A stretch of DNA of 64,000 nt. Origin: Clostridia bacterium (GTDB lineage Bacteria; Bacillota; Clostridia; Oscillospirales; CAG-272). Where the stretch lies: contig JAFTNU010000012.1 in assembly GCA_017451735.1 (NCBI GenBank), positions 1 to 64,000 on the forward strand, read 5' to 3'. Positions 27,701-36,262 of the stretch are shown piece by piece. A model generated the notes under the pieces. It made no database searches, was not told the origin of the DNA, and was given only the letters and a program-made list of their open reading frames with translations. Positions within the stretch are counted from its first letter, which is position 1. Each line of letters starts with the position of its first letter. Both the position numbers and the translations under genes were made by a program.

Positions 27701-28948
27701 TCATGCGGCGCTTTGCGCTACCGCCTTGCGTTCCTTGAAGAAGCGGCGGAAGTGAAGGATCGACTCCACCACATAAAGGAGATAGAGCCCCACCATGCAG
27801 ACCACCAGGATCGCATCCTGCCATCCTCTTGGTGGATAGGTGAAAAAGGGAATGACCAAAAAGGCGAAATAGCCCCAGTTGATCCCCTCCAGCCGCTCGG
27901 AGCGGAAGAAGGCGATGAGGGCGGGCAGGAGCAGCAGCCAGTTGTAGGAGGAAAAGATCGAGGGCATGGTCAGCATGACCGCGGCACCGAACATCCAGGT
28001 CTTCCAGGGCTTGCGCTCCACCAGCGCCGCCAGGACGGCAAATACCACCACCAAAACGTAAAAGACCATCAAAAGGGTGCTGCCCAGCTGAGAGGAGATA
28101 CCGTTTTGGGTCATGAAATCGTCGGCAAGGGCAGTGGAGCGCCCCGAAAAGCCCAGGGTGTTTTTGATCGCCCAGAACACGCTGATGGGGCCCTTGTAAA
28201 ACAGGGAGGGGACAAAGAAGCAAATCAAGCCGTACACGCAGGCGTGAAGGGCATCCTTCCACCGTTTATCGGCCAGCAAGGGGAGGCCCAGGAGCACGGG
28301 GTAGAACTTCAATCCCGTGGCAACCGCCAGCATGAAAAGACCGATTTCACGCCCCATCGGGCTTTCGCTGTTGTAGTTCTGGGTGTAGATGAGCATGGCC
28401 AGGATGCAAAGGATCACCGTGTTGCCCCGCTCGGCAAGGAAAACGAAGGGGAAGGAGCAAAGGAGCAAAAGAGTCAGCAAGGTTTTCTTGGTGGAGGGAT
28501 ATTTCTCGCGCCCCAGCAGAGCGCCCAAAAGCATCAGAGAAACGGTGAAAAACAGAATGTAAGTGAGGATGGCGGTGGGGTAATTGTACCAAAGGTAAAA
28601 TTGCTCGCGAGGCAGGGAGAGGTACTCGGCGGGCATACACAAGGAGAACAGGGAGATCACAAGGTTGGAAAGGGGCGGATAGATCGAATCCATCTCGGTG
28701 TAAACGCCCACGCCCATGGCGGCATCCCGCACGGGAGAGAAGAAGTCGTAAAAGAGATATTCGCATTTTTCAAAGAAGATGCCAAGGAAGGCATCGCTCC
28801 CGCCGATCATACAGCGAAGCAGAAAGACCGCAAGCCCCGGGATCATCAACGCGATGAAGTATTCCACAGGGTCGCGGCGCCGCAAAAACGCCAGAAAGCC
28901 GCTCTTGGCGCGTTGCCCGTATTGCAACAATGTTTCCTTGATGTGCAT
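27701..28948 (-). CDS. GT87-like polytopic membrane protein
   Basis: The 415-residue protein has about ten to twelve membrane helices. An early extracytoplasmic segment (YTEMDSIYPPLSNLVISLF) resembles the acidic loop of GT-C glycosyltransferases such as GT87/DUF2029. Those enzymes transfer sugars from polyprenyl-phosphate carriers onto acceptors outside the membrane. No acceptor-specific gene is adjacent. The ATG at 28948 follows GGGAGGG; upstream in-frame ATGs lie in the promoter region. Confidence 0.75.
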   Translation of the reverse strand: MHIKETLLQYGQRAKSGFLAFLRRRDPVEYFIALMIPGLAVFLLRCMIGGSDAFLGIFFEKCEYLFYDFFSPVRDAAMGVGVYTEMDSIYPPLSNLVISLFSLCMPAEYLSLPREQFYLWYNYPTAILTYILFFTVSLMLLGALLGREKYPSTKKTLLTLLLLCSFPFVFLAERGNTVILCILAMLIYTQNYNSESPMGREIGLFMLAVATGLKFYPVLLGLPLLADKRWKDALHACVYGLICFFVPSLFYKGPISVFWAIKNTLGFSGRSTALADDFMTQNGISSQLGSTLLMVFYVLVVVFAVLAALVERKPWKTWMFGAAVMLTMPSIFSSYNWLLLLPALIAFFRSERLEGINWGYFAFLVIPFFTYPPRGWQDAILVVCMVGLYLLYVVESILHFRRFFKERKAVAQSAA

Positions 28949-28978
28949 GGTGCCCTCCCAAAGCTTTGATTCCATTTT

Positions 28979-29007
28979 ATTATACACGCGCCGCGCGGTA
29001 AAGTCAA
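28979..29007 (-). promoter_or_regulatory. Promoter of the GT87-like gene
   Basis: On the minus strand, TTGACT and TATAAT have a 17-bp spacer, about 30 bp before the start codon. Confidence 0.75.
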
Positions 29008-29145
29008 GGCTTGTTGCCCTCTGTAGAGGAAAAGTGCATCAATGCGAACAATGCGGCTATTTGGTGTGTTCGCACACGATCCCCTCCCGCACCCGCGACC
29101 GACAACAACAGTGCACGCGCATAACGGTGCAAATCCCGCTTTTCC

Positions 29146-29174
29146 TTGACAGACGGCGGTAAAAATATTATAAT
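29146..29174 (+). promoter_or_regulatory. Promoter of the U32 peptidase gene
   Basis: TTGACA and TATAAT match the consensus with a 17-bp spacer, 42 bp before the start codon. Confidence 0.85.
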
Positions 29175-29216
29175 AAGAGGGAAATCCGCCGCCAGGGCGG
29201 GAAAGGAGTCCCCTTT

Positions 29217-30464
29217 ATGACCGAATTGCTGTCCCCTGCGGGCAATTTTGAAAAGCTGCGTGCCGCTCTGCGCTTCGGTGCCGATGCGGTCTATCTGGCG
29301 GGCAAGTGCTTTGGTATGCGCTCCGCCGCCGACAATTTTACCGACGAGGAGCTTGCCGAGGCGGTGCAATATACCCACGAACGGGGCAAGAAAATCTATC
29401 TTACCGTCAATACCATGCCCCATGGAGGAGAGTACCCCCGCCTGCGCGAATATCTGCAGACCGCGGGTGCCGCGGGCGTGGACGCCATGATCGTCAGCGA
29501 TATGGGCGTTTTCGCCACCGTCAGGGAGCTTTTGCCCCAAATGGACATCCACGTGTCCACCCAGGCAAGCATCGTCAGCCCCGCCGCCGCAAGGGCGTGG
29601 GCGGCACTGGGTGCCACACGCTTGGTGCTGGCGCGAGAGCTGAATCTGGACGAGGTGCGCGCCATCCGCGAGGCGCTGGATCCCGCGGTGGAGCTGGAGG
29701 CATTCGTTCACGGCTCTATGTGCGTGTCCTACAGCGGGCGTTGTATGCTCTCCAATCAGTTCACAGGGCGGGATGCCAACCGCGGGGGGTGTGCTCAGCC
29801 CTGCCGCTGGAACTATACCATCGTGGAGGAAAAGCGCCCCGACGAGCGTTTGCCGGTCATGGAAAACGAGAACGGCACCTTTATTCTGTCCTCGCGCGAT
29901 ATGTGCACCCTGCGTCATATCCCGGCGCTGATCAAGGCGGGTGTGGCGTCCTTTAAGATAGAGGGGCGCATGAAAAGCGCTTACTATGCGGCGGTGGTGA
30001 CCAATGCCTACCGCATGGCCATCGATGCCTATCTTCGCAACCCTGCTGGGTACGTCTTTGACGAGCGCCTTTACCGCGAGGTGGAAAGCGTCTCTCACCG
30101 TGCCTACAGCACGGGCTTCTGGTTTGACGACCCGAGGGTAAATCCCCAGTTGACCGAGGACGTGGGCTATATCCGTGAAAAAGCCTATTTTGCCACGGTG
30201 TCGGCGCGGGGCGAGCTGCCTGCGGGGCTGATCGCCGAAAATGAGGAAGGTACGCTCTGCCGACTGCTCCAGCGGAACAAGGTCTGTCTTGGCGACACCG
30301 CCGAGCTGCTGACCCCGGGGCGAGTGGGCATCCCCTTTCGGGTGACTGAGCTCTATGATGCCGAGGGCATGCCCATCGAATCGGCGCCCCACCCCAAGAT
30401 GGAATTTTTCTGTCGTCTGCCACACGTGGCATGTGAGGGAGATATCATCCGGGCAGGAGATTGA
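29217..30464 (+). CDS. Peptidase U32 family protein (PrtC/RlhA-like)
   Basis: The 415-residue protein starts with the U32 signature ELLSPAGNFEKLRAALRFGA and contains the diagnostic region VHGSMCVSYSGRCMLSNQ and CAQPCRWNY, whose cysteines are conserved in the family, followed by KIEGRMKSAYY. Members include collagenase-like PrtC and the 23S rRNA hydroxylation enzyme RlhA, so a tRNA/rRNA-modifying role is as likely as proteolysis. It has its own promoter, and rarA follows 67 bp later. Confidence 0.9.
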   Translation: MTELLSPAGNFEKLRAALRFGADAVYLAGKCFGMRSAADNFTDEELAEAVQYTHERGKKIYLTVNTMPHGGEYPRLREYLQTAGAAGVDAMIVSDMGVFATVRELLPQMDIHVSTQASIVSPAAARAWAALGATRLVLARELNLDEVRAIREALDPAVELEAFVHGSMCVSYSGRCMLSNQFTGRDANRGGCAQPCRWNYTIVEEKRPDERLPVMENENGTFILSSRDMCTLRHIPALIKAGVASFKIEGRMKSAYYAAVVTNAYRMAIDAYLRNPAGYVFDERLYREVESVSHRAYSTGFWFDDPRVNPQLTEDVGYIREKAYFATVSARGELPAGLIAENEEGTLCRLLQRNKVCLGDTAELLTPGRVGIPFRVTELYDAEGMPIESAPHPKMEFFCRLPHVACEGDIIRAGD

Positions 30465-30531
30465 TCCGGCGGCGTTGCCGTGCAAACGCATTGTAAAATT
30501 CATTTTAGAAGTTGAAACGAAGGGAAACGGT

Positions 30532-31767
30532 ATGAGAAACGAGCAGTTAGCAGATATTCTGCGCCCCGATTCCTTTGATACCATCGTGGGGCAGAGCCAT
30601 CTGTTCGGTCCCCGCGGCGTGGTGCGCCGCATGGTGGAGAGCGGACGCATCACCAATATGATCTTTTTCGGCCCGCCCGGCACGGGTAAGACCACCGCGG
30701 CGGCGATTATCGCCAAGCAGTCGGGCATGGTGTTCCGACGGCTGAACTGTACCTCCGCCAGCCTGAACGATGTGAAGCAGGTGCTTGCCGAGACCGCCAA
30801 CGTGTTCGGTGCGGGCGGAATCCTGCTGTATTTGGACGAGATCCAGTATTTCAACCGCAAGCAGCAGCAATCCCTGCTGGAGTACATGGAGGATGGGCGG
30901 GTGACCCTGATCGCCTCCACCACCGAGAATCCTCACTTTTATATTTATAACGCCATTATTTCCCGCTCGTCCCTCTTTGAATTCCGTCCCGTAAAGCCCC
31001 GGGAGATGGTGCCCGCGCTCTCGCGGGCGCTTGCTCATCTCAATGACGAGCACGGCACGGCGGTTGCCGCTGATGACGAGGTTCTTGCCTATATTGCAAG
31101 CGGTGTGCGCGGGGACGTGCGTCGAGGCATCGGACTGCTGGAGAACGCTTATTTTGCCGCAGGCGAGGGGGCCATCACCAAGGAAAACGTGGACGATTTT
31201 CACGTACGTATCGGCAATTTCAACGACGACACCCACTACGATCTGCTGTCCTGCCTGCAAAAATCCATCCGGGGCTCCGACCCCGATGCCACCGCCTTTT
31301 ACGTGGCAAAGCTGGTGGCGGCGGGAGAGCTGATCTCCCTGTGCCGCCGTCTGCAGGTCATCGCCTCGGAGGATGTGGGGCTTGCCTATCCCCAGGCGGC
31401 GTCCATTGTCCGCGCCTGCTGTGAATCGGCCATGGAGCTGGGCTTTCCCGAGGCGCAGATCCCCCTTGCCAATGCGGCACTGCTGCTTGCCACCGCGCCC
31501 AAGTCAAATTCGGCGTATCTGGCCGTAGCCGCGGCACGGCAGGATGTGGACGCGGGGCTTGGCAATGAGATCCCGCTCCATTTACAGTCGCCCCTCTTTA
31601 AGGGCTATCAGTATCCCCATGACTACACCTGTCATTACGTCAGGCAGCAGTATCTGCCCAACGATCTGCGCGGGAAAAGCTATTACGTCTACGGGGAAAA
31701 CAAGACCGAGCAGGCGGCAAAGGCTTATGCCGAGTTCATCCGTCAAAACGGAGGAAAGCAAAAATAA
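30532..31767 (+). CDS. rarA: Replication-associated recombination protein A
   Basis: The 411-residue AAA+ ATPase has the RarA/MgsA/WRNIP1 features: LADILRPDSFDTIVGQSHL at the N-terminus, Walker A FGPPGTGKTT near residue 47, Walker B LYLDEIQYF near 101, and a C-terminal tetramerisation region containing ASEDVGLAYPQA and YPHDY. It acts at stalled replication forks. The ATG at 30532 was selected because it begins the conserved domain; the upstream extension overlaps the U32 gene in another frame. Confidence 0.95.
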   Translation: MRNEQLADILRPDSFDTIVGQSHLFGPRGVVRRMVESGRITNMIFFGPPGTGKTTAAAIIAKQSGMVFRRLNCTSASLNDVKQVLAETANVFGAGGILLYLDEIQYFNRKQQQSLLEYMEDGRVTLIASTTENPHFYIYNAIISRSSLFEFRPVKPREMVPALSRALAHLNDEHGTAVAADDEVLAYIASGVRGDVRRGIGLLENAYFAAGEGAITKENVDDFHVRIGNFNDDTHYDLLSCLQKSIRGSDPDATAFYVAKLVAAGELISLCRRLQVIASEDVGLAYPQAASIVRACCESAMELGFPEAQIPLANAALLLATAPKSNSAYLAVAAARQDVDAGLGNEIPLHLQSPLFKGYQYPHDYTCHYVRQQYLPNDLRGKSYYVYGENKTEQAAKAYAEFIRQNGGKQK

Positions 31768-31819
31768 CGGATGCATCCGTCGGAAGTGAAAGAAAAATTT
31801 TCGACGGGAGGAAGCTGTT

Positions 31820-32650
31820 ATGTGGCGTGAGATTCTCACAGCGGTTTTGTTCGGTATTTTGGAGGGCGTGACCGAGTGGTTGCCCATCTCCTCTACGGGA
31901 CACCTGATCCTGCTGGATCGGGTGCTGGAAATGCCCTTGCGTCCTGCGGTGCTGGAGCTTTTCGAGGTGGTCATTCAATTGGGGGCCATCCTGGCGGTGG
32001 TCGTGCTTTTTTGGCACAGGCTCAACCCTTTTTCAAGAAAAAAATCAAAAGCCGAAAGGGGAGAGACCTTTGCTCTTTGGGGCAAGGTGTTGCTCGCCAC
32101 GCTACCCGCCGCCGTGGTCGGCTTTCTGTTGGACGATTGGATGAGCGAGCGGCTCTACCGCCCCTTGGTGGTGGCGGCGGCGCTGATCGTTTACGGCGTG
32201 GCGTTCCTGTTGCTTGAAAAATGCCGAAAACGCGACCCGTTGACTGTCCAAACCGCTGATATTACCCCGCGTATTGCGTTCCTTGTGGGGTGCTTTCAGA
32301 TGTTGTCGCTGGTGCCGGGTACCTCCCGTTCCGGCTCGACCATCCTTGGGGGTATACTACTGGGGCTGTCCCGCCCTGTGGCGGCAGAATTCTCCTTTTT
32401 CCTCGGTGTTCCCACCATGCTGGGTGCGGGTGTGCTGAAGGGCGCCAAATTCCTGCTGGAGGGAAATGCTCTAACGGGGAACGAGGTGCTTTTGCTTTCG
32501 GTGGGCACGCTTACGGCGTTTCTCACCTCGTTGGTCGTCATTCGGTTTTTGATGGATTTCGTACGCCGTCATTCCTTTGCGGGATTTGGCGTTTACCGTA
32601 TCCTGCTGGGCGGTGCGGTATGGATCGCATCTCTGCTCGGTATTCTATAA
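31820..32650 (+). CDS. uppP: Undecaprenyl-diphosphatase
   Basis: The 276-residue, eight-helix membrane enzyme has both active-site signatures of BacA/UppP: EGVTEWLPISSTGHL near residue 15 and LVPGTSRSGSTI near 168. It dephosphorylates undecaprenyl diphosphate so that the lipid carrier of cell-wall synthesis can be reused; overproduction gives bacitracin resistance in other bacteria. GGGAGG precedes the ATG. The Toprim gene follows after 12 bp. Confidence 0.97.
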   Translation: MWREILTAVLFGILEGVTEWLPISSTGHLILLDRVLEMPLRPAVLELFEVVIQLGAILAVVVLFWHRLNPFSRKKSKAERGETFALWGKVLLATLPAAVVGFLLDDWMSERLYRPLVVAAALIVYGVAFLLLEKCRKRDPLTVQTADITPRIAFLVGCFQMLSLVPGTSRSGSTILGGILLGLSRPVAAEFSFFLGVPTMLGAGVLKGAKFLLEGNALTGNEVLLLSVGTLTAFLTSLVVIRFLMDFVRRHSFAGFGVYRILLGGAVWIASLLGIL

Positions 32651-32662
32651 AGGAAAAGAAGC

Positions 32663-33256
32663 ATGGAAAAGTTAAAGATCAAATATCCCGTGATCGTAGA
32701 GGGAAAATATGACCGTTTGCGTCTGCTTTCGGTGATGGAGGGACAGATTCTGACCACAGACGGGTTTGGCATCTTCAAGCAAAAGGAAAAGCTGGCGCTT
32801 GTCCGCGCCTTGGCCAAAAAAAGCCCGATCATCGTATTGACCGATCCGGATGGCGCCGGAAAGCTGATCCGTTCCCATATCGGCTCTGCCGTTTCTCCCG
32901 AGCGGATCATTCCGTTGTATGTTCCTCAGATCCGGGGTAAGGAAAAGCGTAAAGCAGAGCCCTCCGCACAAGGCTTTTTAGGCGTGGAGGGGCAGGAACG
33001 GGCGTTGCTCTATGACTTGCTGGCGCCCTTTGCCGCGGGGAAGGGGGAAGAGCGTTCCGAAACCCCGCTGTCCAAAACGGATTTTTATGAGGATGGTCTT
33101 ACAGGGTGTGACGATGCCGCCGCACGCCGTAATGTTCTGGCCGCCAAATTTGGGTTGCCCGCCGACATGACCCCCAACGCTTTGCTTGCGGCATTGCGTG
33201 TAGTGGCCACGTATGAGGAATATAAGACTGCTGTTGCGGAGCTGTCCTTGCCATAA
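32663..33256 (+). CDS. Toprim-domain protein, ribonuclease M5-like
   Basis: The 197-residue protein has an N-terminal Toprim fold with the metal-binding glutamate in VIVEGKYD and the Asp-x-Asp in LTDPDGAGK, as in RNase M5 (RnmV), which matures 5S rRNA precursors. The C-terminal half differs from classical M5 and resembles the DUF4093 extension. It lies 12 bp after uppP. No 5S gene is in the window, so the RNA substrate is inferred from family membership. Confidence 0.75.
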   Translation: MEKLKIKYPVIVEGKYDRLRLLSVMEGQILTTDGFGIFKQKEKLALVRALAKKSPIIVLTDPDGAGKLIRSHIGSAVSPERIIPLYVPQIRGKEKRKAEPSAQGFLGVEGQERALLYDLLAPFAAGKGEERSETPLSKTDFYEDGLTGCDDAAARRNVLAAKFGLPADMTPNALLAALRVVATYEEYKTAVAELSLP

Positions 33257-33263
33257 TGTGCCC

Positions 33264-33291
33264 TGTGGGACGGGTGATCTGTTCCCGTCCC
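33264..33291 (+). terminator. Hairpin after the uppP/Toprim pair
   Basis: GGGACGGG pairs with CCCGTCCC, with an AT-rich stretch containing TTTTTTT about 15 bp later. Confidence 0.5.
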
Positions 33292-33333
33292 AAGGAACCT
33301 TAAAAATTTTTTTGAAAAAATGCGAAAAAGGGG

Positions 33334-33362
33334 TTGCATTTTGCTTTGAGATGTGATATAAT
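33334..33362 (+). promoter_or_regulatory. Promoter of tRNA-Glu
   Basis: TTGCAT and TATAAT have a 17-bp spacer and end 18 bp before the tRNA. Confidence 0.8.
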
Positions 33363-33380
33363 AGCCAAGTAATCTGATAT

Positions 33381-33455
33381 GGCCCGTTAGTCAAGCGGCT
33401 AAGACGTCGCCCTCTCACGGCGAAGGCATGGGTTCGATTCCCGTACGGGTCACCA
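33381..33455 (+). tRNA. tRNA-Glu (anticodon CTC)
   Basis: The acceptor stem GGCCCGT/ACGGGTC, the anticodon arm TCGCC-CTCTCAC-GGCGA with CTC in the loop, the T arm GGTTCGATTCC and an encoded CCA are all visible. Confidence 0.93.
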
Positions 33456-33463
33456 AATAAGTT

Positions 33464-33664
33464 AAAGGCGAACCCGTTTCCATTAGGAGACGGATTCGCT
33501 TTTATCGTTTATTTCAACTATCCATATTGATAAAAGCAAAAGGCATACGGATTTGCTCCGTATGCCTTATCGTTTTCTTGGGCTTACGATGAACCCTTTA
33601 CCGCCGTTTAATCGTTATTTGCGGTTTAATCCCATTGGTGTCAATGGGGTTCTTTTTCTTTTTT
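33464..33664 (+). terminator. Three successive hairpins downstream of tRNA-Glu
   Basis: Hairpins lie at about 33464-33503 (AAAGGCGAACCCGTTTCC with its imperfect complement), 33536-33567 (AAGGCATACGGA / TCCGTATGCCTT) and 33628-33664 (CCCATTG / CAATGGGG followed by a T-rich tract). The first probably terminates the tRNA; the third terminates from either side of the gene remnant. Confidence 0.6.
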
Positions 33665-33965
33665 CTGCTTTTTATTATTCAATTCTGTTTTCCGTTCGGC
33701 TTGCCATTGTTCAAAATCCTTTTGTGTCTGTTCATCCTCAAAGAGCTTTTGAATGGCGGGCAGCAATGCTCTTGCAATAGAGTCAAGCTCATAAGGTATC
33801 GTTTACCGGGCAACGGCAGCCGACAGAATATGATCGCCACGGGAGGTGAATACTTGTACGGGGCTTGCTGTGGCTCGGCCGCCGAGTGTTTCTTTGGGCC
33901 CTTGATCTATTTTATCCTTCAAAAGTGAAAATATGGAAATGTCCGCTTCAGAGCCGGGCTTGGGG
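33641..33965 (-). pseudogene. Remnant of an accessory (mobile-element-type) gene
   Basis: On the minus strand one reading frame runs from about 33965 to a stop at 33641, broken only by an in-frame TAA at 33803-33805. It encodes about 55 residues (SYSSRPKPGSEADISIFSLL..., DHILSAAVAR) and then about 50 more, including IPYELDSIARALLPAIQKLF and a Lys/Glu-rich tail. The style is that of proteins from conjugative or transposable elements, but I cannot name the family. The 5' part is missing where the frame meets the mscS leader. Confidence 0.55.
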
Positions 33966-33986
33966 CGCGACGAATAGGAGAACGTG

Positions 33987-34805
33987 ATGGGATCTTTCGC
34001 AAATCCGTGGAATACGGTGGTGGGCGCAGTGACAAGCAATTGGCACAATATCCTCAGGTTTGTGCTGTTTCTGATCATTGGAGCCATCGCGATCCGTATT
34101 ATTGTTTCAATCACCGGAAAACTGCTCAGTGGGCCAAAATCCGGGCTCAAGGGTGCGGCGGGCGATTTTCTGACCTCTCTGATCAAGATCGCGCTGATCA
34201 TTCTGTATGTGATCATCTTGCTCTCAATGCTGGGCGTGGATACCACCTCGCTTGTTGCCATTTTCAGCGTGCTGACCCTGGCCATTTCCCTGGCTGTGCA
34301 GGGCGTTGTGTCCAACTTGGCATCGGGCATCATGCTGGTTGCCACCAAGCCCTTTGACGAGGGAGACTTTGTTGACATCGGCGGGACCTCCGGTACGGTT
34401 GAGGTCATCCGTATTACCTGCACCAAGCTCAAGACCGGAGACAACAAGGTGGTGATCATGCCCAACAGCAACGTGACCTCCTCCACCATCATCAATTACA
34501 GCGCCAAGGAGACCCGCCGTCTGGACCTCACCTTTTCGGTGGCGTACGGCTCGGACGTGGAGAAGGTCAAGGAGGTCATTCTCGGCGTGATCGCAAAGCA
34601 CGGCGAGATCCTGGATACGCCCGCTCCTATGGTCCGCCTGACCGAGCACGGTGCCTCCTCGCTGGATTTTGTGACCCGTGTATGGGTCAAGCAGTCCGAT
34701 TATTGGCCCGTTAATTTTGATTTGAAGGAGGAGGTCCTTGCCGCATTCGATGCCGCAGGCATCTCCGTGCCCTTCCCCCAGCTGGACGTTCATATGGTAC
34801 AGTGA
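33987..34805 (+). CDS. Small-conductance mechanosensitive channel, MscS family
   Basis: The 272-residue protein has two to three N-terminal membrane helices, the pore-lining MscS helix (LAISLAVQGVVSNLASGIML near residue 100) and the conserved beta domain (PFDEGDFVDIGG, VVIMPNSNV). It opens under membrane tension to release solutes during hypo-osmotic shock. The length is close to that of E. coli MscS (286). The ATG at 33987 follows AGGAG; a GTG directly before it is less well placed. It has its own terminator. Confidence 0.95.
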   Translation: MGSFANPWNTVVGAVTSNWHNILRFVLFLIIGAIAIRIIVSITGKLLSGPKSGLKGAAGDFLTSLIKIALIILYVIILLSMLGVDTTSLVAIFSVLTLAISLAVQGVVSNLASGIMLVATKPFDEGDFVDIGGTSGTVEVIRITCTKLKTGDNKVVIMPNSNVTSSTIINYSAKETRRLDLTFSVAYGSDVEKVKEVILGVIAKHGEILDTPAPMVRLTEHGASSLDFVTRVWVKQSDYWPVNFDLKEEVLAAFDAAGISVPFPQLDVHMVQ

Positions 34806-34822
34806 TTTGGCGTAAAAGAAGC

Positions 34823-34852
34823 AAAAAGGGATCTCGTACGAGATCCCTTTTT
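34823..34852. terminator. Bidirectional terminator between mscS and the ECF gene
   Basis: AAAAAGGGATCTCGT is a perfect palindromic half-site followed by ACGAGATCCCTTTTT. Confidence 0.9.
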
Positions 34853-35462
34853 ACAGCTTTCCTTTTCTGACCTGTTTTTCTAACTTAAAAAGCAGAGTCG
34901 ATAAAGGCACCACCAGTGTACAGGCGGCAAGATTGCCTGCGGCGTGCAGAAAATCAAAGGGCAGACCCGAGATGATCCACGCTACCGTCATGTTAAAATC
35001 CATCTTAAAAAAGAGGGCCTGGGCGGGGGCGTAAAGGGTACCGTAGGCCAACCCGTGCAAGCCGCCCACCAGCATATAGACCGGTACGGCAAGCCATTTG
35101 GGCATCCGCCTCGGCAGCAGCATGGCGATGATCCACAGGGGCAGCCAGATGTAGAGATAGGGCACCCACCAAACATTGAAGCCCCCGTAAACGCCCGTGA
35201 GCAGGACGAAAACATAGATCGGGATCAGCGCCTTGGCGCGGTAGACCAGCGTGAAGGTGATGATAAACATGGCGATAAAGTGGATATTCGGCGCCCACTC
35301 CATCAACAGCTTGGAGCAAAAAAGAATGGCGCCCAGCATTGAGAAAACCGTCATTTCCCGTACCGTCAGCCACCTTTTTGTGTGCTTGCGAGAGGGATGA
35401 GCAGACGGTTCCGTCGTCTGCTCTGCTTCGGTGGGGTCAGTAGGCTTCCTTAACCAGCTCAT
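34851..35462 (-). CDS. ECF transporter S component (probably cobalamin-related)
   Basis: The 203-residue membrane protein has six hydrophobic helices after a polar N-terminus, typical for substrate-binding S components of energy-coupling-factor importers. It lacks its own ATPase and EcfT, so it would share modules encoded elsewhere. It overlaps the 3' end of a DUF4430 lipoprotein gene by 26 bp, and the pair lies behind a probable cobalamin riboswitch. Together these point to B12 or a corrinoid precursor as substrate, which is an inference from context. Confidence 0.75.
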   Translation of the reverse strand: MSWLRKPTDPTEAEQTTEPSAHPSRKHTKRWLTVREMTVFSMLGAILFCSKLLMEWAPNIHFIAMFIITFTLVYRAKALIPIYVFVLLTGVYGGFNVWWVPYLYIWLPLWIIAMLLPRRMPKWLAVPVYMLVGGLHGLAYGTLYAPAQALFFKMDFNMTVAWIISGLPFDFLHAAGNLAACTLVVPLSTLLFKLEKQVRKGKL

Positions 35463-35859
35463 AATGCTCGCCGTTGGCGATGGGAGTGGTGTCCACGCCG
35501 GTCATGGAGTAGGCGCCGTCCTTGTACAGTGCCCAATAGGCGTTTTCTCCCTCGGCAATTGCCATGCCGTTGACTGCGGTGATATACAGACCGTATGCCC
35601 CCTCCTCACCGGAGATCAGCTCATGCTCCAGCAGGGCTTCACCCAAAAATGTCTTGTCGGTTTTGACGGTGAAGGTGATCGACTGCTCCTCTGCCTTGAC
35701 CTCCACATAAACGGTGGTGGCACCGTCGCCGAATTCCTTGTCACTGACATAGGTGGCGTTTTCCCAAATGCCGGTTTTGTCTACGTCGGCGCAGGATACA
35801 AAGGAGATGCTCATGACCAGAGCAAGCAGCAAAAGTGTGATACGTGTTGCGATTTTCAT
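35437..35859 (-). CDS. DUF4430-type surface lipoprotein
   Basis: The 140-residue protein begins with a lipoprotein signal peptide (TLLLLALVMSISFVSC, cysteine about residue 23). The rest resembles DUF4430, the fold related to the C-terminal domain of transcobalamin: a beta-rich domain with AVNGMAIAEGENAYWALYKD and the following GAYSMTGVDTTPI. It could capture corrinoids at the surface and pass them to the ECF component encoded next. The start at 35859 has GAGGAAAAAG upstream. Confidence 0.8.
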   Translation of the reverse strand: MKIATRITLLLLALVMSISFVSCADVDKTGIWENATYVSDKEFGDGATTVYVEVKAEEQSITFTVKTDKTFLGEALLEHELISGEEGAYGLYITAVNGMAIAEGENAYWALYKDGAYSMTGVDTTPIANGEHYELVKEAY

Positions 35860-35906
35860 TGTCTTTTTCCTCTTTTCGTTTTGATTTTCCCACAAAACGA
35901 ATGAAA

Positions 35907-35946
35907 GTAAAAGCCTCCCCACGGTCGGGTGACCGAGGGGAGGCGG
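35907..35946 (-). terminator. Leader terminator of the lipoprotein/ECF operon
   Basis: On the minus strand GCCTCCCCTCGGTCA pairs with the complementary segment ending GGGGAGGC and is followed by TTTTACTTTC. It lies between the putative riboswitch and the start codon, as expected for premature termination control. Confidence 0.7.
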
Positions 35947-36150
35947 ACATAGCAAAAGGGTACGGCATCGGAACCCTGCCGTTGCTTGCCGTCGGACTCC
36001 CCCATTTACCCGGGAACCTTTTACGGCACGGGACGATGAGCATTCCGACTGATGCCACCGGTGTGGCAATAACGGCAATGGCTGTTGTGGCGGATTTGCA
36101 CCGCACTTTCCTCATCTTCGCCCGTCAACCGATGTTGGGGGCGACAGCGC
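35947..36150 (-). ncRNA. Probable cobalamin riboswitch
   Basis: On the minus strand the leader contains GGAAAGTGCGGTGCAAATCC, matching the GGTGCAAATCC core of cobalamin riboswitches. This is followed by GCCACACCGG and TCGGAATGC spaced like the GCCACTG...GGGAAGGC junction. A terminator and a corrinoid-uptake-like gene pair follow. The classical B12-box could not be placed with certainty, so a covariance-model search is needed to fix the class and limits. Confidence 0.6.
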
Positions 36151-36220
36151 AGTGAGTGTGCTCCTGCGCCGAACCGTGTTCATAGATTTTGTAGCTTTTT
36201 GTCGCATGGGCGACGGTTTT

Positions 36221-36249
36221 ATTATAAACGACATTGCACCGTTTGTCAA
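36221..36249 (-). promoter_or_regulatory. Promoter of the lipoprotein/ECF leader
   Basis: On the minus strand TTGACA and TATAAT have a 17-bp spacer. Transcription would start about 350 nt before the lipoprotein start, leaving room for the riboswitch. Confidence 0.85.
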
Positions 36250-36262
36250 GCCGGTCCGGGCT

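Noticed and set aside
33553..33928. Plus-strand open frames between tRNA-Glu and mscS
   Set aside because: They lack ribosome binding sites, run through terminator hairpins and are antisense to the better supported minus-strand remnant.
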